Source of the DNA: Bacteroidia bacterium
GTDB taxonomy: Bacteria; Bacteroidota; Bacteroidia; B-17B0; Aurantibacillaceae
DNA: 64,000 bases
Reading direction: 5' to 3'
Assembly (NCBI GenBank): GCA_022841465.1
Contig: JALHRL010000008.1
Location: 1 to 64,000, forward strand
The position numbers were made by a program, and so were the translations under genes. This document shows, piece by piece, positions 25,936 through 35,149 of this stretch. Below the pieces are notes generated by a model, which was given only the letters and a program-made list of their open reading frames with translations, made no database searches and had not been told where the DNA came from. How positions within the stretch are numbered: position 1 is the first letter of the stretch; each line of letters opens with the position of its first letter.

Positions 25936-26536
25936 CTTTAAATCCTTCATCTTTTGTTGCAGTAGTATCGTTACTGGCGTTATAATAATACTCTTTTATC
26001 CCAACCACCAAATCAATTACACTTCCTTTTTTAATTCCGGTTCCCGGTTCAATTGTTTTACCTTTATACAATTGTTCCATCACACAGCCATTGCAATCTG
26101 CACTTTTTGTAATTACTTTTCCTACTTTAAGGCCATAGCTGTTAATTATCAGTTTCGCCTGTCTTTCACTCCTGTCTTGCAATTTTGGCATTATAACCTG
26201 AGGCGGAACAATACTGGTAACGTATAAATAGATGTTTCTATTGTGTTTAACCTTCGTTTTTGCAAGGGGGTCTTGTTTTAAAACTACTCCCGGTTTCTTT
26301 GAGGGGTCGTAAACACTATCTACAATTATGTAATTTACCTCTTTACCCTCAATAAAAGCTTTTAACTCAAAAACCGTTTTATCAGAAAAATCAGGCACTT
26401 CTACAAACTCATTATGTCCGGTATAGGACGATAAAAACTTAATTAAAACAAAAAGTATAATTAATAAAGTACCCAGAGCAATACCAAAATGTAACAGAAA
26501 CTGTTTTGACTTAATAAATTTTAATAAATCGCCCAT
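25925..26536 (-). CDS. PASTA domain membrane protein
   Basis: About 203 residues from the ATG at 26536 (a TTG two codons earlier is also open). A single transmembrane helix (about 14-36, FLLHFGIALGTLLIILFVLI) anchors it; the rest is periplasmic and has two or three PASTA repeats: VEVPDFSDKTVFELKAFIEG, then VIMPKLQDRSERQAKLIINS, with GVVLKQDPLAKTKVKH and GTGIKKGSVIDLVVG as repeat ends. PASTA domains bind peptidoglycan or muropeptides. There is no kinase or penicillin-binding domain. In many Bacteroidota a PASTA gene precedes rluD; here a type IX cargo gene lies between them. A TAATTTAG box (26548-26555, minus) is a possible promoter. Confidence 0.88.
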   Translation of the reverse strand: MGDLLKFIKSKQFLLHFGIALGTLLIILFVLIKFLSSYTGHNEFVEVPDFSDKTVFELKAFIEGKEVNYIIVDSVYDPSKKPGVVLKQDPLAKTKVKHNRNIYLYVTSIVPPQVIMPKLQDRSERQAKLIINSYGLKVGKVITKSADCNGCVMEQLYKGKTIEPGTGIKKGSVIDLVVGIKEYYYNASNDTTATKDEGFKDEE

Positions 26537-26658
26537 ATACAATTAGGCTAAATTAGTTAATTTTTTGCGACTAAAAGGCATTTTATAGACTAAAATTTGA
26601 ATGATTTTGTTGTTTTTATCCGTTAAAAAAAGGTAACAATTCCTATTTAATTAAAGCC

Positions 26659-26687
26659 TTGCAGTTTCATATAAAACCTTAATTTAG
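26659..26687 (+). promoter_or_regulatory. Promoter of the alpha-2-macroglobulin gene
   Basis: TTG at 26659-26661 and TAATTTAG at 26680-26687 (seven of eight positions of TAnnTTTG) with an 18-base spacer, 19 bases upstream of the ATG. This lies in the 170-base divergent gap with the PASTA gene. Confidence 0.45.
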
Positions 26688-26706
26688 ATTACTAATTAAA
26701 ATTAAA

Positions 26707-29700
26707 ATGATAGTAACAAAATTAAAGTGGATGGCAATTGGTGTGGTTACAACCATATCAACCGTATGGGTATACAACAATTGGGATGTTTTTAAAAACT
26801 TAAGCGGCAGTAATTACAACACCACAAGCTTAAATAATATAAACCCCGAGTTTGCAAGCTATGTAAGCGCCTTTACAACCGGTCACATTTCCACCGGTTC
26901 TACCATTAAAATAAGATTAAGTAACGAATTTGGCAGTAACACACAATTAAATACACCTATAGATGAAAATTATTTTTCGTTTGAACCCGGTATAGATGGC
27001 GAAACCGTGTGGAAAGATGCCCAAACACTGGAATTTAAACCCAAAGAACGATTAAAGCCCGGGCAAAAATACAAAGCAACATTTCACCTTGATAAACTTG
27101 TAGAAGTTAAAAAAGAATTAGAAAATTTTGATTTTAGTTTTTACGCCATTAAACAATCTGTTCAATTTAATGTAGGCGATTTAAAAACGTATCATTCTAA
27201 CGATTTTGATTTGTACCATTTAACAGGTAACGTTTCTACCGCCGATTTTTCAGATAATAATACCATTGAAAAACTGTTGCAAAGTAAACTGGGTTCAAAT
27301 AACATTAACGTTAAATGGCAACATAACGATAAAGGAACATTACACTCTTTTTTAATTGATAGTATTAAAAGACCGAATACCGGTAATTCAGAACTTAATT
27401 TAAGTTTTAATGCAAATGAATTGGATATAGATTTTAAAGAAAATAAAACAGTTAAAATACCTGCAAAAGACAGTTTTAAATTATTAAATACTTCTCTAAT
27501 AAGTGATAACGAACAATATGTTCAATTAACTTTTTCTAATCCTATAGACCAAAATAAAAGTATTGAAGGTTTAATTGAACTTGGAAATTTTAATGATTTA
27601 AAATTTATAATAAGTAATAACCAAGTTTTAATTTATCCCAATAATTTAAAGTCGGGCTCCTATAAATTAATTATACAGGGAGGAATTACAGATACCAAAG
27701 GAAATGTTATAAACGAAACAGCGGAACATAGCATAGTATTTAATGAAGTTAAACCTGCTGTTAAGTTTTCAGGAAACGGAAACATACTGCCATCCAGCAA
27801 CAATCTTAACCTACCTTTTGAAACAGTTAACTTAAAAGCAATAGATGTAAAAATTATTAAGATTTACGAAAACAATGTTTTGCAATTTTTACAAAGTAAT
27901 GATTTTAACGGCGGAAGCAACCTGGCACAAGTAGGTAAAAAAGTAATTGAAAAAAGAATCAATTTAGGTATTTCAAACCCTGCTGATTTTGGTGTTTGGA
28001 AAAATTTCACTCTTGATCTTTCTACCTTAATTAAAGCCGAACCCGGCGCCATTTATAGAGTGTTTTTATCTTTTAAAAAAACATATTCTACCTACCCTTG
28101 CTTAGGTAATGGCGATGATGATAAATTTGAAATGGAAGAAATTAAAGAGGTAAAAGAAGAAGAATACTCTTATTACGGATACGATTACGATGATTATTAC
28201 GGCAATAGTTACGATTATGAATACGACGATGACTATAGCTGGAAAGACCGCGACAACCCATGTAAATCGGCTTACTACCGCCAATACGAAAGAACTGTAT
28301 CCAGAAATATTTTAGCCTCAGATATAGGTCTTACCGTTAAAAAAGGAAACGATGGTAATTTATTTGTTGTAGTAAATGATATTGTAAACACAAGCCCGCT
28401 ATCAGATGTAAGTATTGAATTATACGATTATCAAAAACAAATTATTCAAACCGAAAAAACAAATAAAGACGGACAAGTATTTATAACCGTAAAACAAAAG
28501 CCCTATTTTATAGTTGCAAAAAAAGAGAATCAACGCGCATACTTAAGACTGGACGACGGAAGCAGTCTTTCATTAAGCATGTACGATGTTTCAGGTGAAG
28601 CTGTTAAAAAAGGAATTAAAGGCTTTATTTATGGTGAACGCGGCGTTTGGCGTCCGGGCGATTCCTTATACCTGAGTTTTATTTTAGAAGACAAAAACGA
28701 AAACATTCCGGAAAATCATCCTGTTGTTTTTGAATTAACAAATCCTCAGGGACAATTGTATAAACGTATTTTTAAAAACAAAAGCGTTGATGGCTTTTAC
28801 GACTTTTTTACAGCTACCGATAAAAATGCACCAACCGGTTTATGGAATGCAGAAGTAAGAGTTGGTTCCGTTAAATTCAACAAAAGCATTCGTATTGAAA
28901 GTATTATGCCCAATCGCTTAAAATTAGAAGTAAACGTTGGCGATAATAAAATGATAACGAGCGACGGAAAAACAATGGTGAGTTTGCATGCAGCGTGGTT
29001 AACCGGTGCTAAAGTGCATAATCTTCCTGCAAATATTTCAGTAGCGCTTAGTTCTACGGAAACAAGTTTTGAAAAATATAAAGATTATAGTTTTGATGAC
29101 GGAAGTATTCGTTTTGAAGCACAAAACATAAGCATATTTGATGAAAAACTGGACGATAACGGCGATGCTGCATTTCCATTAAATATAAATTTAGAAAACA
29201 ATGCTCCCGGATTTTTAAAGGCGAGTTTTACAACGCGTGTATACGAACAAGGTGGAGCATTTAGTGTAGATAGATTTTCTGTACCCTACTCACCTTACCA
29301 ATTTTACGCAGGAGTTAAAGTTCCGAAAGGAGAAAAAAATACCGGAATACTGCATACCGGAAAAGATCACATGATTCAAATTGCAACGGTTGATTACAAA
29401 GGAAATCCTGCATCTAGACGCAAATTAAAATTTGATTTATATAAAATGGAATGGCGTTGGTGGTGGGATCAATACGAATACGAATTAGCAAACTACGCAT
29501 CAGACGAATACCACAAACCTGTGCAAACAGAAATTGTTTCTTCCAGCAATGGAAAGGCTTCCGTTAGAGTAAATGTAAGCGAAAGCAATTGGGGGCGATA
29601 TTTAATTAGAGTAACCGATATGGAAAGCGGACACTCTTCTACTCAAATCGCTTATTTCGATTGGCCAAACTGGATGGACAGAGAAGGAGGTTCTGATAAT

Positions 29701-32343
29701 AAAATTATTTCTAACATGCTTCAGTTTACCACTGATAAAACTGCATACAAAACCGGCGAAGAAGTTACGGTTACAATCCCTTCTCCTGAAAAAGGAAGAG
29801 CATTAATTACCATTGAAAATGGAAGTAAAGTATTAGAGGCACATTGGTTAGACACCGAAAAAGGAAATACTGTTTTTAAATTTAAAATTAAGCCCGAAAT
29901 GGCGCCCAATGTCTATTTACACGCCTCTTTAATGCAACCACACAAACGTGCCAACGATTTACCAATTCGTATGTACGGTGTAATTCCAATAAATGTTGAT
30001 GACCCCGGAACGCATTTAAAACCGGTTATTTCTATGCCAAATGAATTAATGCCGGAACAAAATGTAAGTATTACTGTAAGCGAAGAGCAAGGAAAAGAAA
30101 TGGCATTTACGCTTGCTATAGTTGACGAAGGTTTACTGGATATTACACGATTTAAAACACCAAATCCTTGGAATACTTTTTACGCCAAAGAAGCTTTAGG
30201 CGTAAAATCGTGGGATGTTTACGATAACGTTATTGGTGCTTTTGGTGCAGAATTAGAAAGAATACTAAGCATTGGTGGTGATGGTAATGAAATTGGCGAC
30301 GATGGCGCAAAGGCGAATAGGTTTAAACCAATGGTAAAATATTTCGGACCAATACACGTAAAAAAAGGAGAAAAGAAAACCATTAATTTTAAAATGCCTG
30401 TTTATGTTGGTTCGGTAAGAACCATGCTAATTGCAGGTTACAAAGGCGCATACGGTATTGCCGAAAAAACAACTCCGGTTAAAGCACCACTAATGGTGTT
30501 AGGCACTTTACCACGTGTATTAAGCGTTACCGAAGAAGTAAAATTACCGGTATCTGTTTTTGGCGGAAGTAAAAACATAGGTAAAACAACTGTAAAAATT
30601 GAAACAAACGATTTTGTACAAGTTGTTGGAGGTAACAACAAAACTGTAAACATTAGTAAAGACGATGAAAAACTGGTAACGTTTAACTTAAAAGTAAAAA
30701 ACAAAACAGGTATTGCTAAGGTAAAAATAACAGCAACCGGCGGAGGTCATACCAGCAATTATGAAATGGAATTGGATGTTAGAAATCCGAACCCATATCA
30801 AACAGTTGTAAAAGATTTATGGGTTGATGCCGGAAAAACTTTAAATGAAAATGTAAATTCGGTTGGATTAGTTGGAACTAATTCTGGAGTTATAGAACTT
30901 TCTACTATTCCACCTATAAATTTAGAAGATAGATTACATTACTTAATCAGTTATCCGCACGGTTGTATTGAACAAACTACCTCCCAAACTTTTGCTCAAT
31001 TGTATTTAACCGATATAATGGATTTAAATGCAGAAAGAAAAACTGCAATAGAATCAAACATTAAAGGAGGAATAAATGAAATTAGAAAGTTTCAGGTTGG
31101 CAACGGTGGTTTTGCTTATTGGCAAGGATTAACAGAGGCAAACGATTGGGGCACAAGTTATGCGGGCCACTTTTTAATTAGTGCCGAAAAGAAAGGGTAT
31201 ACCTTACCTCCGGGACTTAAGAAAAACTGGTTAAGTTATCAATTAAATCAGGCCCAAAATTTTGAGATTAATAAAAACACTTATTACAGTAACGATGTTT
31301 TGCAAGCCTACCGCCTTTATGTTTTAGCGCTTGCCAATGCACCCGCTTTAAGTGCCATGAACAGGTTAAGAGAATATCCAAACCTATCCATACAAGCTCG
31401 CTGGTTTTTGGCAGGTTCATATGCATTAATTGGACAGGTTGGCGAATCAGAAAAATTAATTGCTAAAGCGACTACTTCTATCGAATCATACAGAGTAAAT
31501 TATTACACCTATGGTTCATCGGAAAGAGATTTAGCGGTAATTTTAGATGTGCTGTGTCAAATGAATAAAAAATCACAAGCCATGGCGCAACTTAAAAAAG
31601 TTTCGGCATTCTTGTCTTCAAAATCTTGGCTAAGCACTCAAACTACAGCTTTTGGATTGGTTTCGGTAAGCAATTTCATTAAAAAATTTGGTGGTTCTTC
31701 TGCAATGCAAGCTGAGCTAACACTAAACGGAAAAGAAATAAGTTTAAAAGGAAATGCTGCCATTATGCAAATACCTTTAGATTATAAAGCCGGTAAAACA
31801 AATAGTTTTAAATTAGAAAATAACGGCAAGGGCGCACTTTATGTAAGAATTATAAACCGCGGTAAACCACCTATTGGCAGCGAAGTAGAAGCAAATGAAA
31901 ACATAAGTGTATCGGCTATTTATAAAGACATGAACGGCAATATTATTAGTGTTGATGAATTAGCACAAAGCAGTAATTTTATGTTATCGGTAACGGTTAA
32001 AAACTTAGGCTTAATGGGCGAATTGAAAAATTTAGCGTTAATGAATTACATTCCTTCGGGCTGGGAAATTCACAATGCAAGAATGGATGATAACGAAGAA
32101 GCATTAAAAAATGCCAGCTATACGTATCAGGATATAAAAGACGATAAGGTGCTAACGTATTTTGATTTGTATAACAACGAAAGTAAAACGTTTAACATTA
32201 TGCTGAATGCAAGCTACGAAGGAAATTACTATTTACCTTCCATAAATGTAGAAGCCATGTACGACAACAGCGTATTTGCTCGCACAAAAGGCCAATGGAT
32301 AAAGGTGGTAAAACAAAGTAACCCAAGTGTTGCAGAAAAGTAA
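26707..32343 (+). CDS. Bacterial alpha-2-macroglobulin family protein with intact thioester motif
   Basis: A 1,878-residue envelope protein. An N-terminal hydrophobic segment (about 6-24) would anchor it in the inner membrane; there is no lipobox. A chain of macroglobulin-like beta domains follows, with an MG2-type region near 630-720 (YGERGVWRPGDSLYLSFI), a bait/MG region, and VPITAxLPR-like blocks. The thioester motif GCIEQ has Cys1420 and Gln1423, preceded by SYPHG, inside an alpha-toroid TED domain (about 1385-1690). It presumably traps proteases covalently in the periplasm. Residues about 482-512 are an unusual Asp/Tyr/Glu-rich stretch. It is divergent from the PASTA gene; no penicillin-binding protein 1C gene is adjacent. 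Confidence 0.93.
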   Translation: MIVTKLKWMAIGVVTTISTVWVYNNWDVFKNLSGSNYNTTSLNNINPEFASYVSAFTTGHISTGSTIKIRLSNEFGSNTQLNTPIDENYFSFEPGIDGETVWKDAQTLEFKPKERLKPGQKYKATFHLDKLVEVKKELENFDFSFYAIKQSVQFNVGDLKTYHSNDFDLYHLTGNVSTADFSDNNTIEKLLQSKLGSNNINVKWQHNDKGTLHSFLIDSIKRPNTGNSELNLSFNANELDIDFKENKTVKIPAKDSFKLLNTSLISDNEQYVQLTFSNPIDQNKSIEGLIELGNFNDLKFIISNNQVLIYPNNLKSGSYKLIIQGGITDTKGNVINETAEHSIVFNEVKPAVKFSGNGNILPSSNNLNLPFETVNLKAIDVKIIKIYENNVLQFLQSNDFNGGSNLAQVGKKVIEKRINLGISNPADFGVWKNFTLDLSTLIKAEPGAIYRVFLSFKKTYSTYPCLGNGDDDKFEMEEIKEVKEEEYSYYGYDYDDYYGNSYDYEYDDDYSWKDRDNPCKSAYYRQYERTVSRNILASDIGLTVKKGNDGNLFVVVNDIVNTSPLSDVSIELYDYQKQIIQTEKTNKDGQVFITVKQKPYFIVAKKENQRAYLRLDDGSSLSLSMYDVSGEAVKKGIKGFIYGERGVWRPGDSLYLSFILEDKNENIPENHPVVFELTNPQGQLYKRIFKNKSVDGFYDFFTATDKNAPTGLWNAEVRVGSVKFNKSIRIESIMPNRLKLEVNVGDNKMITSDGKTMVSLHAAWLTGAKVHNLPANISVALSSTETSFEKYKDYSFDDGSIRFEAQNISIFDEKLDDNGDAAFPLNINLENNAPGFLKASFTTRVYEQGGAFSVDRFSVPYSPYQFYAGVKVPKGEKNTGILHTGKDHMIQIATVDYKGNPASRRKLKFDLYKMEWRWWWDQYEYELANYASDEYHKPVQTEIVSSSNGKASVRVNVSESNWGRYLIRVTDMESGHSSTQIAYFDWPNWMDREGGSDNKIISNMLQFTTDKTAYKTGEEVTVTIPSPEKGRALITIENGSKVLEAHWLDTEKGNTVFKFKIKPEMAPNVYLHASLMQPHKRANDLPIRMYGVIPINVDDPGTHLKPVISMPNELMPEQNVSITVSEEQGKEMAFTLAIVDEGLLDITRFKTPNPWNTFYAKEALGVKSWDVYDNVIGAFGAELERILSIGGDGNEIGDDGAKANRFKPMVKYFGPIHVKKGEKKTINFKMPVYVGSVRTMLIAGYKGAYGIAEKTTPVKAPLMVLGTLPRVLSVTEEVKLPVSVFGGSKNIGKTTVKIETNDFVQVVGGNNKTVNISKDDEKLVTFNLKVKNKTGIAKVKITATGGGHTSNYEMELDVRNPNPYQTVVKDLWVDAGKTLNENVNSVGLVGTNSGVIELSTIPPINLEDRLHYLISYPHGCIEQTTSQTFAQLYLTDIMDLNAERKTAIESNIKGGINEIRKFQVGNGGFAYWQGLTEANDWGTSYAGHFLISAEKKGYTLPPGLKKNWLSYQLNQAQNFEINKNTYYSNDVLQAYRLYVLALANAPALSAMNRLREYPNLSIQARWFLAGSYALIGQVGESEKLIAKATTSIESYRVNYYTYGSSERDLAVILDVLCQMNKKSQAMAQLKKVSAFLSSKSWLSTQTTAFGLVSVSNFIKKFGGSSAMQAELTLNGKEISLKGNAAIMQIPLDYKAGKTNSFKLENNGKGALYVRIINRGKPPIGSEVEANENISVSAIYKDMNGNIISVDELAQSSNFMLSVTVKNLGLMGELKNLALMNYIPSGWEIHNARMDDNEEALKNASYTYQDIKDDKVLTYFDLYNNESKTFNIMLNASYEGNYYLPSINVEAMYDNSVFARTKGQWIKVVKQSNPSVAEK

Positions 32344-32436
32344 ATTTTGAATTCGTTGATTTTTGTTCTACATTAACATGACAGAAATCAATTTTATAAT
32401 AAAAGAATAGTTATAGATTTAAGAAATAATATAAAC

Positions 32437-33273
32437 ATGAAAAAAGTACTTGTAACTACAGATTTTTCTTCTAATTCTAAAGCTGGAATTAAGTTTGCCA
32501 TTCAATTAGCAAAACAAAGCAAATGCGAACTTGTTTTTTATCACAATATTGAAATTTTGCAACCTACATCGTGGAGTCCCGAAAAATATCATGCGTTTGC
32601 TAAAATAGAAAACGAAAGAGCTACAAAAAAACTAGAGTTGTTTGTTAAAGGAGTTTATAAAACCATGAAAGTTGCTCCCGGAAAAAACACATACATTACA
32701 GAAATTGGTGTTAACGTTTCTGAATTAACAATTGCATACGCAAAAAAAACGAAAGCAAACTTTATCTGTTTAGGAACACGCGGCGCAAGCGGTGTAAAAA
32801 AACTTTTTGGTACACATGCCTCTAATTTAATAAACCACTCTCCAATTCCTGTTTTTGCCATTCCAAAATCTTATAAAACCTCTACCATAAAAAACATTTG
32901 GTACTCATCCGATTTTGAAAATGTTGCCAAGGAAATTAGTCACATAGAACCGGTTGCAAAATCATTAAAGGCAAATATTGACGTGCATCATTACAATTAC
33001 TTGTTATCCGACCCTGCAACCAAAAACATGTTGGAAGCTGCTGCAAAAAAATTAAAAAATAAAACAATTAGTTTTGTGTTTCATAAGTTAGGCTTAGATT
33101 ACTCTTTAACACATTATCTTGAAAAAGATGTGAAAAAGACAAAACCTTCAATTGTAGCATTATTTACCAAGCAAAACAGAAACTGGTTTAGCCGTTTGTT
33201 TTTAGGGAGCAATAGTACCGAAATGAGTTTTGCTACACATACACCCCTTTTAATTTTTAGAAAAACGAAATAA
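32437..33273 (+). CDS. Tandem universal stress protein (UspA family)
   Basis: A 278-residue cytosolic protein with two Usp domains. Domain 1 (1-145) opens KVLVTTDFSSNSKAGIKFAI and has the ATP-binding signature GTRGASGVKKLFGTHAS followed by SPIPVFAIP. Domain 2 (about 150-278) opens IKNIWYSSDFENVAKEI but lacks a clear GX2GX9G motif, so only the first domain is expected to bind ATP. UspA proteins respond to starvation and redox stress; the exact role is unknown. A TerB-like gene follows 19 bases downstream, so the two are probably co-transcribed. Confidence 0.9.
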   Translation: MKKVLVTTDFSSNSKAGIKFAIQLAKQSKCELVFYHNIEILQPTSWSPEKYHAFAKIENERATKKLELFVKGVYKTMKVAPGKNTYITEIGVNVSELTIAYAKKTKANFICLGTRGASGVKKLFGTHASNLINHSPIPVFAIPKSYKTSTIKNIWYSSDFENVAKEISHIEPVAKSLKANIDVHHYNYLLSDPATKNMLEAAAKKLKNKTISFVFHKLGLDYSLTHYLEKDVKKTKPSIVALFTKQNRNWFSRLFLGSNSTEMSFATHTPLLIFRKTK

Positions 33274-33292
33274 TAATTTAAAATAAAACACC

Positions 33293-33715
33293 ATGACAAA
33301 AAATTCATTTAGCGAAAGCGGATTAAACTTAAAAAACTTTTATAAAGAATTAGGTCAGTTATTGTACTCAGTTGCATATGCAGATGGTACAGTAAGAAAA
33401 CAGGAAGTAGAAGCATTACGTGAATTTATTTTAAAAGATTTACTACCAATTGAATTCAGTCACGATTCTTCCGGTATGAACCACGCATTTTATACCCAAT
33501 TTGAATTTGAAGAACTTGCCGAAAAAAAAACACCGCCACAGTTAGTGTTTTTAAATTTTCATCAATATTTAAAAGATCATGCTGCGCAAATTGATGCTGT
33601 TCGCAAAGAAGCCATTGTAAAATCTGTAGAAAAAGTTGCTGCTGCCTACAAAGGAATTAACAAAACCGAACAAGAATTAATTGATACCTTAAAAACGGAA
33701 ATTGCGAAACTTTAA
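33293..33715 (+). CDS. TerB-like helical protein
   Basis: A 140-residue all-alpha protein. LLYSVAYADGTVRKQEVEAL (about 24-43) matches the TerB/DjlA N-terminal motif, in which an Asp-Gly turn after a helix coordinates metal. The rest has FVDF-like helices and a C-terminal EKVAAAYKGINKTEQELID. TerB-like proteins are associated with tellurite or metal stress, but the biochemical role is not settled. It follows the uspA gene on the same strand and its stop codon touches the end of the convergent lipoprotein gene with no gap. Confidence 0.65.
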   Translation: MTKNSFSESGLNLKNFYKELGQLLYSVAYADGTVRKQEVEALREFILKDLLPIEFSHDSSGMNHAFYTQFEFEELAEKKTPPQLVFLNFHQYLKDHAAQIDAVRKEAIVKSVEKVAAAYKGINKTEQELIDTLKTEIAKL

Positions 33716-34087
33716 TTAGTGCTTCTCAGTAACCGGTAAATCGGCTACTACTTTCTCGTTTGTTCTTACTTTAACTGGAACACCACCTGCTACTTCATAG
33801 GGTGAGGGTATTGCAAAATCATATCCAAAACCATAGATGTAGTAATTTCCTTTATACACTTCAAACTTATAATAACCTAAAGAATCAGGGCGTACTTTTG
33901 CATCATAAATAGTGGTATCGCTTCCCGGAAATTCCTTAGCATTAAATTTAATAAAAACAGAACCCCTTGAAATAGCTTTGCTATGATGTTTCATGTTCCC
34001 TTCAATAACTGCATCACCTCCAAGTTTGTTTTTCTTGCAACTAAAAAATAAAACCAAAACAATAATAAAACTCAATAATTTCTTCAT
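33716..34087 (-). CDS. Small lipoprotein of the MbnP/MbnH-like operon
   Basis: A 123-residue lipoprotein; lipobox LFFSC with Cys17, then KKNK. The mature part is one small beta-sandwich of the carboxypeptidase-regulatory type: DAVIEGNMKHHSKAISRGSV, then SLGYYKFEVYKGNYYIYGFG and VPVKVRTNEKVVADL. Three His residues (HH in the first strand, one at the very C-terminus) could bind metal, which is my inference. It is the third gene of the operon, four bases after the di-haem peroxidase gene. The family is not known to me. Confidence 0.65.
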   Translation of the reverse strand: MKKLLSFIIVLVLFFSCKKNKLGGDAVIEGNMKHHSKAISRGSVFIKFNAKEFPGSDTTIYDAKVRPDSLGYYKFEVYKGNYYIYGFGYDFAIPSPYEVAGGVPVKVRTNEKVVADLPVTEKH

Positions 34088-34091
34088 ACAA

Positions 34092-35147
34092 TTAATTTAT
34101 ACCTGGGTCAGCAAATCGTTTATCGCCAATAAACTTATAATCATTTAAGGTTTTTAAAAACTCAATAATATCAGATTTTTGCTGCGCATTCATGGGTATC
34201 CCGTTAGGCAACAACAAAGGATCAAGATTAACCATGTTCACTACATTATTGGTATAATGGTCTAAACACTGTTGAAGCGTGGCGTATCTACCATCGTGCA
34301 TATATGGAGCCGATAATGCAATATTTCTTAAACTCGGCACTTTAAATTTAAACTTATCTTCTGGCAATTGGGTAATGTGTGCTCTACCGGAATCGTTAAT
34401 CAATGCATTTACAGTTAAACCATTGTTTCTGTAACTAAAATCAGTAAATAATGGTTCTTTATGGCACGAATTACAATTCGCTAAAAACAACTGATAACCT
34501 CTTTGCTCTTGCTCTGTAAAAGTCACCCCATTTTCTCCCCGCTTAAACATATCATACCTACTGTTGTAAGAATACATTAAACCCATAAACTGCGCCATTG
34601 CCTTTAACATACGCGATGAAGTTACATTTTCATCACCATATGCAGCAGCAAAAAGTTTTTTGTATCTGTTACTGTTTTTTAATTTTTCCAACGCATCATT
34701 AAATGCTAAATCCATCTCTACCGGATTTTGAATAGGTGCAACGGGCATCACCTCTATGTGATTAACACCCCCATCGTGCATAAACGCAGGATGCCAGTTT
34801 AAATTAAACATTCCGGGCGCATTTCGTGTTCCAAGTTTGTCATCTACACCATGACTAAAACCATGATCGGCGTGTGCAAAAGCTGCAAATTGTTGATGGC
34901 ACGAACCACATGAAACTGTATTGTCTTTTGAAAGAATAGGATCATAAAACAAGGCTCTTCCTAAAACAAAAACTTGTTCTTTTATAGGGTTGTTATTAAA
35001 GCGGTAAACAGGTTCCGGCCAACCCGGTGGAATAATTTCTTTTAAATCATCGCTGGGTAAAATGGGATTAATTTTCGGGTCAACTTTACACGAAAAAAAA
35101 ACCAATAATGAAGAAAAAAATAAAAAATATTTTTTAAAAGTCGTCAA
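34092..35147 (-). CDS. Di-haem cytochrome c peroxidase / MbnH-like lipoprotein
   Basis: A 351-residue lipoprotein (lipobox VFFSC, Cys20). It has two covalent haem sites: CGSCH at 80-84 and CNSCH at 225-229, plus the sequence FSHGVDDKLGTRNAPGMFN and PSLRNIALSAPYMHDGRY typical of the bacterial CcpA/MauG superfamily. Family members reduce peroxide or, as with MauG and MbnH, oxidise tryptophan residues in a partner protein. The upstream gene encodes an MbnP-like protein and the two are two bases apart, so I favour the MbnH role: modifying a Trp of MbnP to form a copper-binding site. Periplasmic, anchored by lipid. Confidence 0.88.
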   Translation of the reverse strand: MTTFKKYFLFFSSLLVFFSCKVDPKINPILPSDDLKEIIPPGWPEPVYRFNNNPIKEQVFVLGRALFYDPILSKDNTVSCGSCHQQFAAFAHADHGFSHGVDDKLGTRNAPGMFNLNWHPAFMHDGGVNHIEVMPVAPIQNPVEMDLAFNDALEKLKNSNRYKKLFAAAYGDENVTSSRMLKAMAQFMGLMYSYNSRYDMFKRGENGVTFTEQEQRGYQLFLANCNSCHKEPLFTDFSYRNNGLTVNALINDSGRAHITQLPEDKFKFKVPSLRNIALSAPYMHDGRYATLQQCLDHYTNNVVNMVNLDPLLLPNGIPMNAQQKSDIIEFLKTLNDYKFIGDKRFADPGIN

Positions 35148-35149
35148 TT

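Noticed and set aside
28147-28254. DNA tandem repeat in the alpha-2-macroglobulin gene
   Set aside because: The Asp/Tyr codons are similar but not arranged in a constant unit, so it is low-complexity coding sequence and not a microsatellite.
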